Source of the DNA: JBOFCS01 sp051646185
Lineage (GTDB): Bacteria; Actinomycetota; Actinomycetes; Mycobacteriales; Mycobacteriaceae
Direction: 5' to 3'
Length of the DNA: 28,114 nt
Assembly: GCA_051646185.1 (NCBI GenBank)
Contig: JBOFCS010000114.1
Coordinates: forward strand, 1-28,114
Shown one piece after another: positions 12,993-21,822 of the stretch. The translations under genes were made by a program, and so were the position numbers. Position 1 is the first letter of the stretch. Every line of letters begins with the position of its first letter. The notes beneath the pieces are model-generated. The model was not told the DNA's origin and searched no databases. It was given only the letters and a program-made list of their open reading frames with translations.

Positions 12993-13944
12993 CCAATCTT
13001 CCCACAACCGCCCTATGATCGGTGCCTGAAACTTTGATTGAGTCAAAAGACTGACCTTGCCCACCACGAACAATTATATGATCAATCGAAAATAGCAGGG
13101 ACAGTATACTTGCTTGTTTCCAAGTAGGAACCACACCAGAACCCGCCTGTTCCCCCACATCCCGATAGCCATCAACAAGCAAATTTCGATATAACTTGTG
13201 GTCGTATGTTGAATTAAAGTCTCCACTAACAATAACTGGAATATCCTGCGGCAAAACACTTATTAAAAGTTTTTTAAGCCTTGAAAGTTCTGAAGCCCAT
13301 AATGTCGACACCTCACCCATCGGGGCAACTGGATGAACAGCAAGAACCAATGGCCTTTGACCCGAAGGAAGTTCAACCCGAACAGACAAAGTATGCAATG
13401 CAAACCCTGGATATTGGGTTTGTTCACTAAGCGGGTACTTACTCCATATTCCAGTACCGGTAGCCGAAGCAGCTTCCGCAGTATAGTGATACGGCAAAAT
13501 TTTTAAAATACCTGATAAAGTTAATTTTTGCACAGCTTCCGGCGTCAACTCATTGACAGTTAAAACATCAACACTTGCTTCTCGAACAGATGCCATCAAT
13601 TCATCAGCATTTGCTTGTCCAAAAAACATATTTGATTGCATAACAACAATATCCGTTGGCTCATCCGCAGGTGCGTCCCTAAGAAACAGCGGAGCTTGTG
13701 TCCCGCATGCCACTAGAAAAACAATCAGGGAAATACTGAATGAACGCCAGCGTCTCGCTAACGCAAAGATAACCAACGGAATAACAGCACCAATAACAAA
13801 TAACGGCCAGCTAGCAGCCAATCCCAATAAAGTCCAGTGTGAAGATGGGACCAATCGGGCAATAAAAGCCACACATACTGCCAGAATACCCAGCCAACCG
13901 GCAGTAATGATTAACCACTTTCCAATAACTCTTAATCCCTGCAT
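12982..13944 (-). CDS. Membrane-anchored endonuclease/exonuclease/phosphatase family protein
   Basis: This 320-residue protein has three N-terminal membrane helices (about 8-30, 36-61, 68-85) and then an EEP catalytic domain (about 96-320). Key residues are Asn105 (MQSNMF), Glu132 (VNEL) as metal ligand, His204 (VHPVAP), Asp242 and Asn244 (GDFNSTYDH), Asp288-His289 and the terminal Asp309-His310 (GTDHRAV). The set is complete, so a Mg2+-dependent phosphodiesterase or phosphatase is likely, probably facing the outside of the membrane. The substrate (nucleic acid, phospholipid or sugar phosphate) cannot be read from sequence. Similar proteins with several N-terminal helices are common in Actinobacteria. 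The glnE terminator lies just upstream and a TATATC box lies at about 13972-13967. Confidence 0.85.
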   Translation of the reverse strand: MQGLRVIGKWLIITAGWLGILAVCVAFIARLVPSSHWTLLGLAASWPLFVIGAVIPLVIFALARRWRSFSISLIVFLVACGTQAPLFLRDAPADEPTDIVVMQSNMFFGQANADELMASVREASVDVLTVNELTPEAVQKLTLSGILKILPYHYTAEAASATGTGIWSKYPLSEQTQYPGFALHTLSVRVELPSGQRPLVLAVHPVAPMGEVSTLWASELSRLKKLLISVLPQDIPVIVSGDFNSTYDHKLYRNLLVDGYRDVGEQAGSGVVPTWKQASILSLLFSIDHIIVRGGQGQSFDSIKVSGTDHRAVVGRLAIH

Positions 13945-13969
13945 GCTTCATTGGTAGCACTACTTAGAT

Positions 13970-13995
13970 ATAAAAACATCTCGAGCAACCGAGAT
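13970..13995 (-). terminator. Terminator after glnE
   Basis: On the minus strand ATCTCG and CGAGAT (+ coordinates 13990-13995 and 13978-13983) form a 6-bp stem with a 6-base loop, directly followed by GTTTTTATA. It lies 55 nt beyond the glnE stop and just before the EEP gene. The stem is short, so efficiency is uncertain. Confidence 0.5.
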
Positions 13996-14050
13996 ACGGC
14001 AAATCAGCACAAAAAATTCACACAATCACCACAAACAAATATCCTAATAA

Positions 14051-17000
14051 CTAAGAGATTTCTCCCCCAAAAATCCTTTCCACTACTACTTTTGCTCTAC
14101 GCGTAACACGTAAATAATTATCTAGGAACTCACCGGCATCGTCTCCCGGCCAGCCAGCAACGTGTGCAACAGCCGATAACACCCGGCCCGGCGCCGGTAG
14201 TTGGTCAGTTGGCTTACCTCGCACCAAAACCAACGCATTACGTGCTTTAGTTACAGTAAGCCAAGCTTCCCTCAATAATTCCACATCAGTAGCTGACATA
14301 AGCCCTGCAGTGGCTATTGCATCTAAAGTCTCCAGCGTTGACGTATTATGCAGGGAAGGAATGTGGTGGGCGTATTGCAATTGCAACAACTGCACAGTCC
14401 ACTCAATATCTGACAAACCACCCCGACCCAATTTTGTATGCGTAGCTGGATCAGCACCACGGGGCAAACGCTCGGAATCTACTCTCGCTTTAATGCGCCG
14501 TATCTCCCGTACTGCATCGGCAGATACCCCACCTGGTGGATAGCGAATTTTATCTGCCATATGCAAAAACCTGATACCCAGATCTTCATCCCCAGCTACC
14601 TGGTGCGCCCGTAGTAACGCTTGAATCTCCCAGGGCTGTGCCCACTGTAAGTAATAGGCCTCGTAAGCACTAAGTGTACGAACTACTGGACCGTTTCGCC
14701 CCTCTGGACGTAAACCGGTATCCACCTCCAATGGCGGATCGGTGCTTGGAGTTCCCAACAGCTTTCGCACTTGCTCCGCTACCGTGTTTGACCACTTAAC
14801 TGCTTCACTTTCATCCACATCCGGGTGTGGCTCACAAACAAAAAGCACATCGGCATCAGAGCCGTACCCCAGCTCCCCTCCGCCTAAACGACCCATACCA
14901 ATCACCGCAATCTTCGCCGGAACGCCAGCGTAATCAGATGATGTAGCGGTTACCACAGCCCTAATTGCTGCACCCAAAACTGCAGACCAGACTGAAGATA
15001 ATGCCTTGCAAACCTGCTGAACATCAAGCATTCCCAATAAGTCAGCCGAAGCAATCCGCGCAAGTTCGTGACGTCGCAGGGATCTTGCCGCATCAATAGC
15101 ATGTTGCAGATCTGTGTGCCGTGCTGCAGAAGTAAGCAGCCCCCTCGAAACCGTCTCCGGAGATGTGTCCAAAAGCTTTGGCCCAGAAGGACCGTCAGCA
15201 AAAAGATGCAGCACCTCAGGAGCTCGAATTATCAGATCTGGGATATACGCTGAAGAACCCAGTACCATCATCAGCCGATGTGCAACCGCACCTTCATCAC
15301 GGAGTATCCGCAAAAACCACGTTTGATCCGATAATGCTTCCGATACTCGACGATAGGCAAGCAATCCAGCATCTGGGTCAGGGGTATCAGCTAACCATTC
15401 CAAAAGTGTTGGTAACAAAACCGTTTGAATGCGAGCGCGTCGACCACTTTCTCCGGTTAACGCTTTAAGATGACCCAAGGCGTTAACCGGGGATCGATAT
15501 CCCAATGCTGAAAGCTGCCTTATTGCAGCATCATTAGATAATCTTAATGCATCTTTATCGAAACGAGCAACTGATTCAAGCAGAGGTCGGTAAAACATTT
15601 TTGCATGTAATCTCCGAACCCTATGCGATTGCCTTTTAATCTCAGCAAGCAATACACCGACCGCGTCGTTCCTGCCATCAGGACGCATATGTGCTGCTCT
15701 AGCCAGCCAGCGTAATGCTTCGTCATCATCGAAAGGTGGCAAAGTGTGGGTGCGCTTAAGTTTTTGCAGTTGCAACCGATGCTCAAGCAGACGAAGAAAC
15801 TCATAGGAAGCAGTCATATTTGCAGCATCATCACGACCAATGTAACCCCCGGCACACAATGCAGCTAACGCACCAACAGTTGCCGGAACCCGCAACGAAT
15901 CATCAGCCCGACCATGAACGAGCTGCAATAGCTGTACCGCGAACTCCACATCTCGCAAACTTCCACGACCAAGCTTCAGCTCCCGCTCCCGCATATCAGC
16001 AGGAACCATTTCTTCTACCCTGCGCCGCATCGCCTGTACTTCAGGAACAAAATCTTCACGCTCAGAAGCTGTCCATACCAACGGACTTACAGCTTGCATA
16101 TAAGCCTGTCCAAGATGTACATCCCCAGTCATCGGGCGCGCTTTGAGCAAAGCTTGAAACTCCCAAGTTTTTGCCCAGCGCTGGTAGTAGATAAGGTGCG
16201 AATCCACGGTCCGCACCAACTCGCCCCGCTTACCCTCAGGCCGAAGTGCCGCGTCTACCTCGAAAAAGGCCGAAGTACCGATCCGCATCAGTTCCCCAGC
16301 GATCCGACTGCTTATTACATCAGCTGGCTCGGCAACAAAGACCACATCAACATCGCTCACATAATTAAGTTCCCTGGCCCCACATTTACCCATTGCGATT
16401 ACCGCAATTTTGTTGGTGTATAAAGACTCTGGAAGAACAGTGGCAATAGCAACAGCAAGTGCTGCAGTCAGTGCAGCATCGGCAAGATCAGAAAGATGAT
16501 GACCAACGGTCACATACGGAAGAACGGGTTGATCTTCCACTGTTGCCGCAAGATCAAGAGCCGCTAACACCATCAACTGGTCCCGATAGCATTTTCTGAG
16601 CGCAACAACTGCTGGTGGGCCCACAAGCTCCGCGCGGAAAACCTCATCAGAATTGGATTCATCAGAACCTGGGTTACTACCTTCACGCCTACCATTTACG
16701 GCGGAAACGAATCTTTCGATAAGAACATCACGCGAAGGTAAAGTAACTTCCCCGGCAAGTAATCGCCAACAAACCGGAGCAGAAACCAGATGATCGCCTA
16801 GAGCCGCAGATGAGCCAAGCAGACCAAATAACCGGCCACGAAGTGCTCGATCCTGCAAAAGTGCTGAATTTAGATCACCCCAATCACTACCCAACGCTTC
16901 CCTGACCCGTACCAGCGTTCTCAGCGCTAAGTCAGCATTGGCCGCGCGGGAGAGCGACCACAGCAGCTCAACATAGTCTTCGCTCACCCAACCTAGAGCA

Positions 17001-17086
17001 GCCAACTCCGATGACGCCGTCGGCTCCACCAGCCCAAGCCGTCCAACGCTAGGCACTGTAGAACGAGTAGTTACAGGCTTTGACAC
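14051..17086 (-). CDS. glnE: Bifunctional glutamine synthetase adenylyltransferase/adenylyl-removing enzyme
   Basis: GlnE modifies glutamine synthetase I by adding or removing AMP on a Tyr in response to nitrogen status. This 1011-residue protein has the expected two nucleotidyltransferase halves. The N-terminal adenylyl-removing domain has the metal motif YVSDVDVVF (242-250, Asp245/Asp247). The second (adenylyltransferase) domain has GYGSDADVLF near 738-747. Each is followed by its helical GlnD-type domain, with RELKLGRGSLRDVEFAVQLLQL and THTKLGRGGLSDIEWTVQLLQL. Length is near the 1045 residues I recall for C. glutamicum GlnE. The start is a GTG at 17086 without a strong Shine-Dalgarno sequence, so the exact N-terminus is unsure. 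It follows glnA2 by 80 bp, as in C. glutamicum and M. tuberculosis (Rv2221c-Rv2222c). A hairpin terminator lies downstream. Confidence 0.96.
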   Translation of the reverse strand: MSKPVTTRSTVPSVGRLGLVEPTASSELAALGWVSEDYVELLWSLSRAANADLALRTLVRVREALGSDWGDLNSALLQDRALRGRLFGLLGSSAALGDHLVSAPVCWRLLAGEVTLPSRDVLIERFVSAVNGRREGSNPGSDESNSDEVFRAELVGPPAVVALRKCYRDQLMVLAALDLAATVEDQPVLPYVTVGHHLSDLADAALTAALAVAIATVLPESLYTNKIAVIAMGKCGARELNYVSDVDVVFVAEPADVISSRIAGELMRIGTSAFFEVDAALRPEGKRGELVRTVDSHLIYYQRWAKTWEFQALLKARPMTGDVHLGQAYMQAVSPLVWTASEREDFVPEVQAMRRRVEEMVPADMRERELKLGRGSLRDVEFAVQLLQLVHGRADDSLRVPATVGALAALCAGGYIGRDDAANMTASYEFLRLLEHRLQLQKLKRTHTLPPFDDDEALRWLARAAHMRPDGRNDAVGVLLAEIKRQSHRVRRLHAKMFYRPLLESVARFDKDALRLSNDAAIRQLSALGYRSPVNALGHLKALTGESGRRARIQTVLLPTLLEWLADTPDPDAGLLAYRRVSEALSDQTWFLRILRDEGAVAHRLMMVLGSSAYIPDLIIRAPEVLHLFADGPSGPKLLDTSPETVSRGLLTSAARHTDLQHAIDAARSLRRHELARIASADLLGMLDVQQVCKALSSVWSAVLGAAIRAVVTATSSDYAGVPAKIAVIGMGRLGGGELGYGSDADVLFVCEPHPDVDESEAVKWSNTVAEQVRKLLGTPSTDPPLEVDTGLRPEGRNGPVVRTLSAYEAYYLQWAQPWEIQALLRAHQVAGDEDLGIRFLHMADKIRYPPGGVSADAVREIRRIKARVDSERLPRGADPATHTKLGRGGLSDIEWTVQLLQLQYAHHIPSLHNTSTLETLDAIATAGLMSATDVELLREAWLTVTKARNALVLVRGKPTDQLPAPGRVLSAVAHVAGWPGDDAGEFLDNYLRVTRRAKVVVERIFGGEIS

Positions 17087-17166
17087 ATAATGACCGTAGC
17101 TGATCAGAAGTTCCGCCTAACCCACCTGCCACACATTGGCTGAGTTAAGAACCCAGCCACGGGCGA

Positions 17167-18507
17167 CTACAAACTCAAATAAGTTTTGAGTTCATACGGG
17201 GTAACATGGCTACGATACTCAGCCCATTCTGCACGCTTATTGCGCAAGAAATAGTCGAATACATGCTCCCCCAAAGCTTCAGCAACTAGTTCAGAGCGTT
17301 CCATTTCCTGTAACGCCTGATCAAGGCTTCCTGGAAGCTCTTTGAAGCCCATAGCGCGGCGCTCCGCTGATGTCATCGACCAAACATTGTCCTCAGCCTG
17401 TGGCGCTAGTTCATAGCCTTGCTCTACTCCACGCAAACCAGCAGCCAACAGTACCGCAAAGGTTAGATAAGGATTACACGCTGAATCTGGACTGCGGACC
17501 TCAATACGGCGAGAAGAAGACTTATTTGGTGTATACATGGGGACACGCACCAGCGCTGAACGGTTCGCTGCTCCCCAACAAGCAGCGGTAGGGGCTTCAC
17601 CACCATGAATTAACCGCTTGTAAGAATTTACCCACTGGTTAGTCACTGCACTAATCTCGCTGGCATGTTCCAAAATACCAGCGATAAAAGCTTTTCCGGT
17701 CTTGGATAGCTGCAATGGATCATCAGGATTATGGAAGGCATTGTTATCACCTTCAAACAGACTTAGATGTGTGTGCATTGCCGAGCCTGCGTGGTTACTA
17801 AAAGGTTTAGGCATAAACGTGGCCCGCACCCCTTCTTGAATTGCCACTTCCTTCACCAGATAACGGAAAGTCATGACATTGTCTGCCATGGACAGTGCAT
17901 CCGCATAACGCAGATCAATCTCCTGCTGCCCTGGTGCGGTCTCATGGTGGCTGAACTCGACCGAAATCCCCATCGATTCTAATGCGTCAATCGCATGGCG
18001 ACGGAAATTTGGTGCTGAGTCATGCACTGCCTGATCAAAGTACCCACCGTTGTCGGCAGGCACCGGCGGACGCCCATCGTCGGGCGCATCTTTAAGAAGG
18101 AAAAATTCAATCTCGGGATGGACATAACAACTAAAACCTAAATCAGAAGCTTTAGAGAGCTGTCGACGCAGTACGTGCCGCGAATCAGCCCAGGAGGGTG
18201 AGCCGTCTGGCATGGCGATATCGCAAAACATTCGAGCCGAATGGTGCTTTCCTGCGCTCGTCGTCCACGGCAAAACCTGGAACGTTGACGGATCTGGTTT
18301 TGCAACAGTGTCCGCTTCTGAAACCCTCGAGAAACCCTCAATTGACGAGCCATCGAAACCGATGCCTTCCTCAAATGCTCCTTCGAGTTCAGCCGGCGCT
18401 ATTGCCACTGACTTGAGATATCCCAGTACGTCGGTAAACCACAACCGGACAAACCGAATATCACGCTCTTCTAAGGTGCGAAGTACAAATTCCTTCTGGC
18501 GATCCAT
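17167..18507 (-). CDS. glnA2: Glutamine synthetase-like protein GlnA2
   Basis: This 446-residue protein is a GSI-alpha type member of the glutamine synthetase family. It has the beta-grasp N-domain with FDGSS at 51-55 and the metal/glutamate site VHPEIEFFLL. Further motifs are HETAPGQQEIDLRYADAL (split over about 190-210), the NHAGSAMHTHLS ATP/metal loop, IHGGEAP flap and NRSALVRVP. It lacks the insertion and the NLYDLPPEE-type adenylylation tyrosine of GSI-beta; the corresponding place reads DNVWSM with Trp near residue 375. In C. glutamicum GlnA2 is not the main glutamine synthetase, and some actinobacterial GlnA-like proteins gamma-glutamylate polyamines, so the substrate is open. The ATG at 18507 gives 446 residues, the size of the C. 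glutamicum protein; an upstream TTG is possible. glnE follows on the same strand. Confidence 0.94.
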   Translation of the reverse strand: MDRQKEFVLRTLEERDIRFVRLWFTDVLGYLKSVAIAPAELEGAFEEGIGFDGSSIEGFSRVSEADTVAKPDPSTFQVLPWTTSAGKHHSARMFCDIAMPDGSPSWADSRHVLRRQLSKASDLGFSCYVHPEIEFFLLKDAPDDGRPPVPADNGGYFDQAVHDSAPNFRRHAIDALESMGISVEFSHHETAPGQQEIDLRYADALSMADNVMTFRYLVKEVAIQEGVRATFMPKPFSNHAGSAMHTHLSLFEGDNNAFHNPDDPLQLSKTGKAFIAGILEHASEISAVTNQWVNSYKRLIHGGEAPTAACWGAANRSALVRVPMYTPNKSSSRRIEVRSPDSACNPYLTFAVLLAAGLRGVEQGYELAPQAEDNVWSMTSAERRAMGFKELPGSLDQALQEMERSELVAEALGEHVFDYFLRNKRAEWAEYRSHVTPYELKTYLSL

Positions 18508-18541
18508 AGCTATGAGCCTAAGCAAACTGCGTTAAATCTGT

Positions 18542-18570
18542 GTTACATGATAAAACTAGTCCAATATCAA
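18542..18570 (-). promoter_or_regulatory. glnA2 promoter with overlapping inverted repeat
   Basis: On the minus strand TTGATA (18570-18565) and TGTAAC (18547-18542) are separated by 17 bp, matching the consensus at 5/6 and 4/6 positions. The predicted start near 18535 leaves about 28 nt to the glnA2 ATG. TGATA (18548-18552) and TATCA (18565-18569) form an inverted repeat across the spacer and could be a repressor site. It does not match the AmtR pattern well. Confidence 0.45.
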
Positions 18571-18601
18571 GCATGTTTACCTGGCGATTTACCAAATAAG
18601 T

Positions 18602-20179
18602 TCAACAACGAAGATCCCTTACGGGCTTGCGAGCATCAACTAAGTACCGTGTGATGACTTCATCAACACAAGAATTGCCTTGGAAAACCACAGTATGCTG
18701 AGTCCCTTCATAGGTGATTAATGAAGCCTCCAACGCCTTAGCAAGATCAACCCCTGCCTCATACGGGGTGGCCGGGTCGCGAGTTGTCGACACCACCACA
18801 ACAGCAGGCAACCCAGGAGTAAACAGTGGGTGCGGTGCCGACGTATGCGGCACTGGCCAAAAGGCGCATACATCCAACGGGGCCGCTTCCGAAGGAACGC
18901 CGGGATCCAAAAAGGGGGCTGCCGCCCGGTAGCGAACATCAAGATCCTGGGTTAGCTGACGGTCAACAAGAGGCGGATCGTCGACGCACCGGACCGCAGT
19001 GAAAGCATCGCTGGTGTTGTCATAGCTACCATCTGCCGCCCTACCGTGATAGATATCAGCCAGGGAAAGCAAAGTATCCCCACGGGCTTGCTCTAGTTCC
19101 TGTAGACCAGCTTTCAGCTTGCCCCATATGCTCGAAGAATACAAAGCCAGAATTGTGCCAGTCTGCGCATCTGCATAGCTCAAACCACGCGGGTCCTCGG
19201 TGCGCGCCGGGGCATCAATCAGTGGATCAAGTAGGCCTCTGTACTTTTTTGTTGCGGTGGATAGATCATCACCAAGAGGGCAACCATCATCCTGAGCACA
19301 ATAGGCAGCAAAGTCGTCGAATGCTTTTTGAAAACCAGTTCCCTGCAATATATTTGATTCAATAGGATCCTGCGACGGATCCACCGCACCATCAAGCACC
19401 ATGGCATGTACATTTAAAGGAAATTGCTCAGCATAAGCCGCACCAATGCGGGTTCCATATGAGTAACCAAGATAGGTTAACTTTGAATCACCCAGTACAG
19501 CACGAATCACATCCATATCTCGGGCAACATCAACTACCCCGATATGGGCAAGAAATGCATTGCCTACCCGTGCCGAACAACCCGCTATAAAATCTTTGGA
19601 TTGCTGTTCCAAAGCGGCAATCCCAGCTGGGCTTCTATCAAGACCAGATTCCCGGCGATTCTGATCCTTTTCCGGTCCAGTTTCGCACACAATCTTAGGC
19701 GTGGAGGCACCGATTCCACGCGGATCAAACCCCACAATGTCATAGCGCTCACCGATTTCTTGTTTCGCAAGCGACTGACCGATATCAGCAGCAAAAGCCA
19801 CCCCAGATTGCCCAGGCCCACCGGGATTGAGCAGCAGCGAACCGAGCTTGTTGCCAGTAGCCTTTAATCTAAATACCGCAATCCTGGCAGTTTGTCCCCC
19901 AGGATTGCGGTAGTCGATAGGCACCATAACCGTGGCACATTCGGAAAGTTTTTGGTCGTAGCTAGCGCTGGTTTCCGATTTCAGGTAATCCTCACACCCA
20001 CCCCAATGAATCTCCTGTTGGTAAAACACATCTAGTCCAGCAGGAACAACAGTTTTGGGTAATGCAGTACCGGAAACAACCTGCGAACACCCTGTTACTG
20101 TCAGCAGGATAACGCACAGAGGTGCATATATCCGCTTTAGAAGCTTAAAACTTTGTCCCCGAATAACGCGGCTATGCAT
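18602..20179 (-). CDS. Hip1/CaeA-like lipoprotein serine hydrolase (tripeptidyl aminopeptidase-like)
   Basis: This 525-residue exported alpha/beta hydrolase has a lipobox VTGC (Cys31) after a hydrophobic core. The oxyanion loop NPGGPGQSG spans 118-126, and DIVGFDPRG is at 147-155. The nucleophile is Ser240 in GYSYGT. A cap region with paired Cys precedes a C-terminal TAP-like domain with Asp468 (STTRDPATPYE) and His495 (EGTQHTV) completing the triad. In M. tuberculosis the homologues Rv2223c and Rv2224c (caeA/hip1) sit at exactly this place between glnA2 and panB; Hip1 is a cell-envelope serine protease/esterase that processes GroEL2 and affects envelope integrity. Only one copy is present here. 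It is divergent from panB. The ATG at 20179 lacks a well-spaced Shine-Dalgarno sequence. The exact substrate is unknown. Confidence 0.9.
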   Translation of the reverse strand: MHSRVIRGQSFKLLKRIYAPLCVILLTVTGCSQVVSGTALPKTVVPAGLDVFYQQEIHWGGCEDYLKSETSASYDQKLSECATVMVPIDYRNPGGQTARIAVFRLKATGNKLGSLLLNPGGPGQSGVAFAADIGQSLAKQEIGERYDIVGFDPRGIGASTPKIVCETGPEKDQNRRESGLDRSPAGIAALEQQSKDFIAGCSARVGNAFLAHIGVVDVARDMDVIRAVLGDSKLTYLGYSYGTRIGAAYAEQFPLNVHAMVLDGAVDPSQDPIESNILQGTGFQKAFDDFAAYCAQDDGCPLGDDLSTATKKYRGLLDPLIDAPARTEDPRGLSYADAQTGTILALYSSSIWGKLKAGLQELEQARGDTLLSLADIYHGRAADGSYDNTSDAFTAVRCVDDPPLVDRQLTQDLDVRYRAAAPFLDPGVPSEAAPLDVCAFWPVPHTSAPHPLFTPGLPAVVVVSTTRDPATPYEAGVDLAKALEASLITYEGTQHTVVFQGNSCVDEVITRYLVDARKPVRDLRC

Positions 20180-20360
20180 ACCTTAATACTGCCATGACGC
20201 TCCGGCAGCTGCCGTTACCTCTATCATTGGGCCGACTATTGATGCTGTGACAAATACCACTGGCCACCCACTATTGCATTAAGGGCCAGAGTGGCACACT
20301 TCTTGGTGTCAACTAACCACCCGGGGACCCAAGTTGGGCTTCGAGGCAAGGAAGGCACTC

Positions 20361-21200
20361 ATGTCCAACGCAGCTATCTATGGATCTTCTGACTCCACAA
20401 TAGTGCGAACTAAAATACGCACTCACCACCTGCAAACAATGAAAGCTGCAGGTGACAAATGGGCAATGCTTACCGCATATGACTACTCGACTGCCAAACT
20501 ATTTGATGAAGCCGAGATCCCGGTCCTGCTCGTGGGAGATTCAGCAGCCAATGTCATCTACGGTTACGACACAACCATTCCAGTAACAATCGATGAGTTA
20601 CTGCCGCTGGTTCGTGGGGTAGTACGCGGAGCCCCACACTCGTTGATTGTTGCCGACCTCCCCTTTGGTAGTTATGAAATCTCAGCTCAGCAAGCATTGG
20701 CTACCGCTACTCGTTTCATGAAAGAGGGACTTGCTCATGCCGTCAAGCTTGAAGGTGGGGTCCGAGTATCCGAACAAATAGCTGCTATCAGCAGCGCCGG
20801 AATACCAGTGATGGCACATATCGGATTCACTCCGCAGAGTGTTAATGGACTTGGCGGGTTCCGTGTTCAAGGCCGTGGTGAGGGTGCACAACAACTCATT
20901 GCCGATGCCCTCGCTGTTCAGCAGGCAGGGGCTTTCTCCGTTGTCATGGAAATGGTTCCCGCCGAACTAGCGGTGCAGGTGACCAAAGAACTCACGATCC
21001 CCACCATCGGAATCGGCGCTGGCTCAGGTTGCGACGCCCAGGTTTTAGTCTGGCAGGATATGGCCGGGTATACCAGCGGGAAAACCGCAAAATTTGTTAA
21101 AAAATTTGGCGAAGTAGGAGACCAATTGCGTAGTGCAGCAAAGAAATACGCTGAAGAAGTTCGGATTGGGCAATTCCCTTCCGACGAACATAGCTTCTAA
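20361..21200 (+). CDS. panB: Ketopantoate hydroxymethyltransferase
   Basis: PanB converts 2-oxoisovalerate to ketopantoate using 5,10-methylene-tetrahydrofolate, the first committed step to pantothenate and coenzyme A. The 279-residue TIM-barrel protein has LLVGDSAANVIYGYDTT (Asp60-Ser61, substrate and Mg2+ binding), VADLPFGSY (Asp99), KLEGG (Lys129, Glu131), HIGFTPQS and MEMVPAEL with the catalytic Glu at 197. The late motif PTIGIGAGSGCDAQVLVWQDM is split over about 215-235. The frame opens at 20334, but ATG 20361 is preceded by AAGGAAGG with good spacing. panC is not adjacent; the gene stands alone, as in M. tuberculosis (Rv2225), divergent from the Hip1-like gene. The intergenic region 20180-20360 must hold both promoters but I could not place them. 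Confidence 0.95.
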   Translation: MSNAAIYGSSDSTIVRTKIRTHHLQTMKAAGDKWAMLTAYDYSTAKLFDEAEIPVLLVGDSAANVIYGYDTTIPVTIDELLPLVRGVVRGAPHSLIVADLPFGSYEISAQQALATATRFMKEGLAHAVKLEGGVRVSEQIAAISSAGIPVMAHIGFTPQSVNGLGGFRVQGRGEGAQQLIADALAVQQAGAFSVVMEMVPAELAVQVTKELTIPTIGIGAGSGCDAQVLVWQDMAGYTSGKTAKFVKKFGEVGDQLRSAAKKYAEEVRIGQFPSDEHSF

Positions 21201-21358
21201 TCTTAGAAAGATTGTCTACAACCAAGGAGCTATCGACCAATTACTCGCTAGATTCGGATTATCTTTAGCAATCTTGTAGTCAACACAGAGTTTTCTCACA
21301 GTCTCATTACTATCATTTGACACTCTGGATATTCACCAGGAGATTAGGGAGATTTATC

Positions 21359-21820
21359 ATGACGCGCTTGAGCCATACCTCATACCGGAATCATCGCTTC
21401 GCTGCTATTGCCTGCACACTTTCCTTGGGAATTTTCAGTGCCTGCTCCGGAACTACCGGTATACCCAACGAGGCCGGGTCATCGCAGTCTCTTACAACAA
21501 CTTCAGCACAGCAGCCCGCCAACCCTACGTCAAGTTTTACCATCACCGATGAAGCAGCAGTAAGTTTATGCACAGAGATCGACAAACAAATCCAATCCTG
21601 GAATACCTACACCAGCACCATTAACCGGATCGGGTTAAACGGACTGGTACTTGATTGGGGCGTGCGAAATCAGGTTGACCTACTAGCTCTCGTGCAAAAT
21701 CGTGAGGCTGTTGATACCGCAATGATCAAGCGATGCAATACCACCCACAAACAAGCACTTAGGGCCCTCGAATCTTCCTCCATTGCAGAGTTACTTGTCG
21801 GTTTATCATCCCCGAAGTAG
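21359..21820 (+). CDS. Small putative lipoprotein
   Basis: This 153-residue protein has a lipoprotein signal peptide with lipobox FSAC (Cys29), then a Thr/Ser/Gln/Pro-rich tether (about 30-60) and a compact helical domain (about 62-153). That domain contains two Cys (LCTEIDKQIQSW and MIKRCNTTHKQAL) that could form a disulfide. I do not recognise the family. Upstream frame remains open to 21317, but the ATG at 21359 has AGGGAGA at a proper distance. It lies 158 bp after panB and its stop is 2 bp from the stop of the convergent RNB ribonuclease gene. Probable location: outer face of the membrane. No catalytic motif was seen. Confidence 0.65.
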   Translation: MTRLSHTSYRNHRFAAIACTLSLGIFSACSGTTGIPNEAGSSQSLTTTSAQQPANPTSSFTITDEAAVSLCTEIDKQIQSWNTYTSTINRIGLNGLVLDWGVRNQVDLLALVQNREAVDTAMIKRCNTTHKQALRALESSSIAELLVGLSSPK

Positions 21821-21822
21821 CG

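Noticed and set aside
18548..18569. AmtR-binding site upstream of glnA2
   Set aside because: The inverted repeat lacks the CTAT-N6-ATAG-like arrangement of the AmtR pattern; kept only as an unassigned repeat.
21196..21212. Hairpin AATCTT-AGA-AAGATT at the panB stop as terminator
   Set aside because: AT-rich 6-bp stem with no T-run behind it; not convincing.
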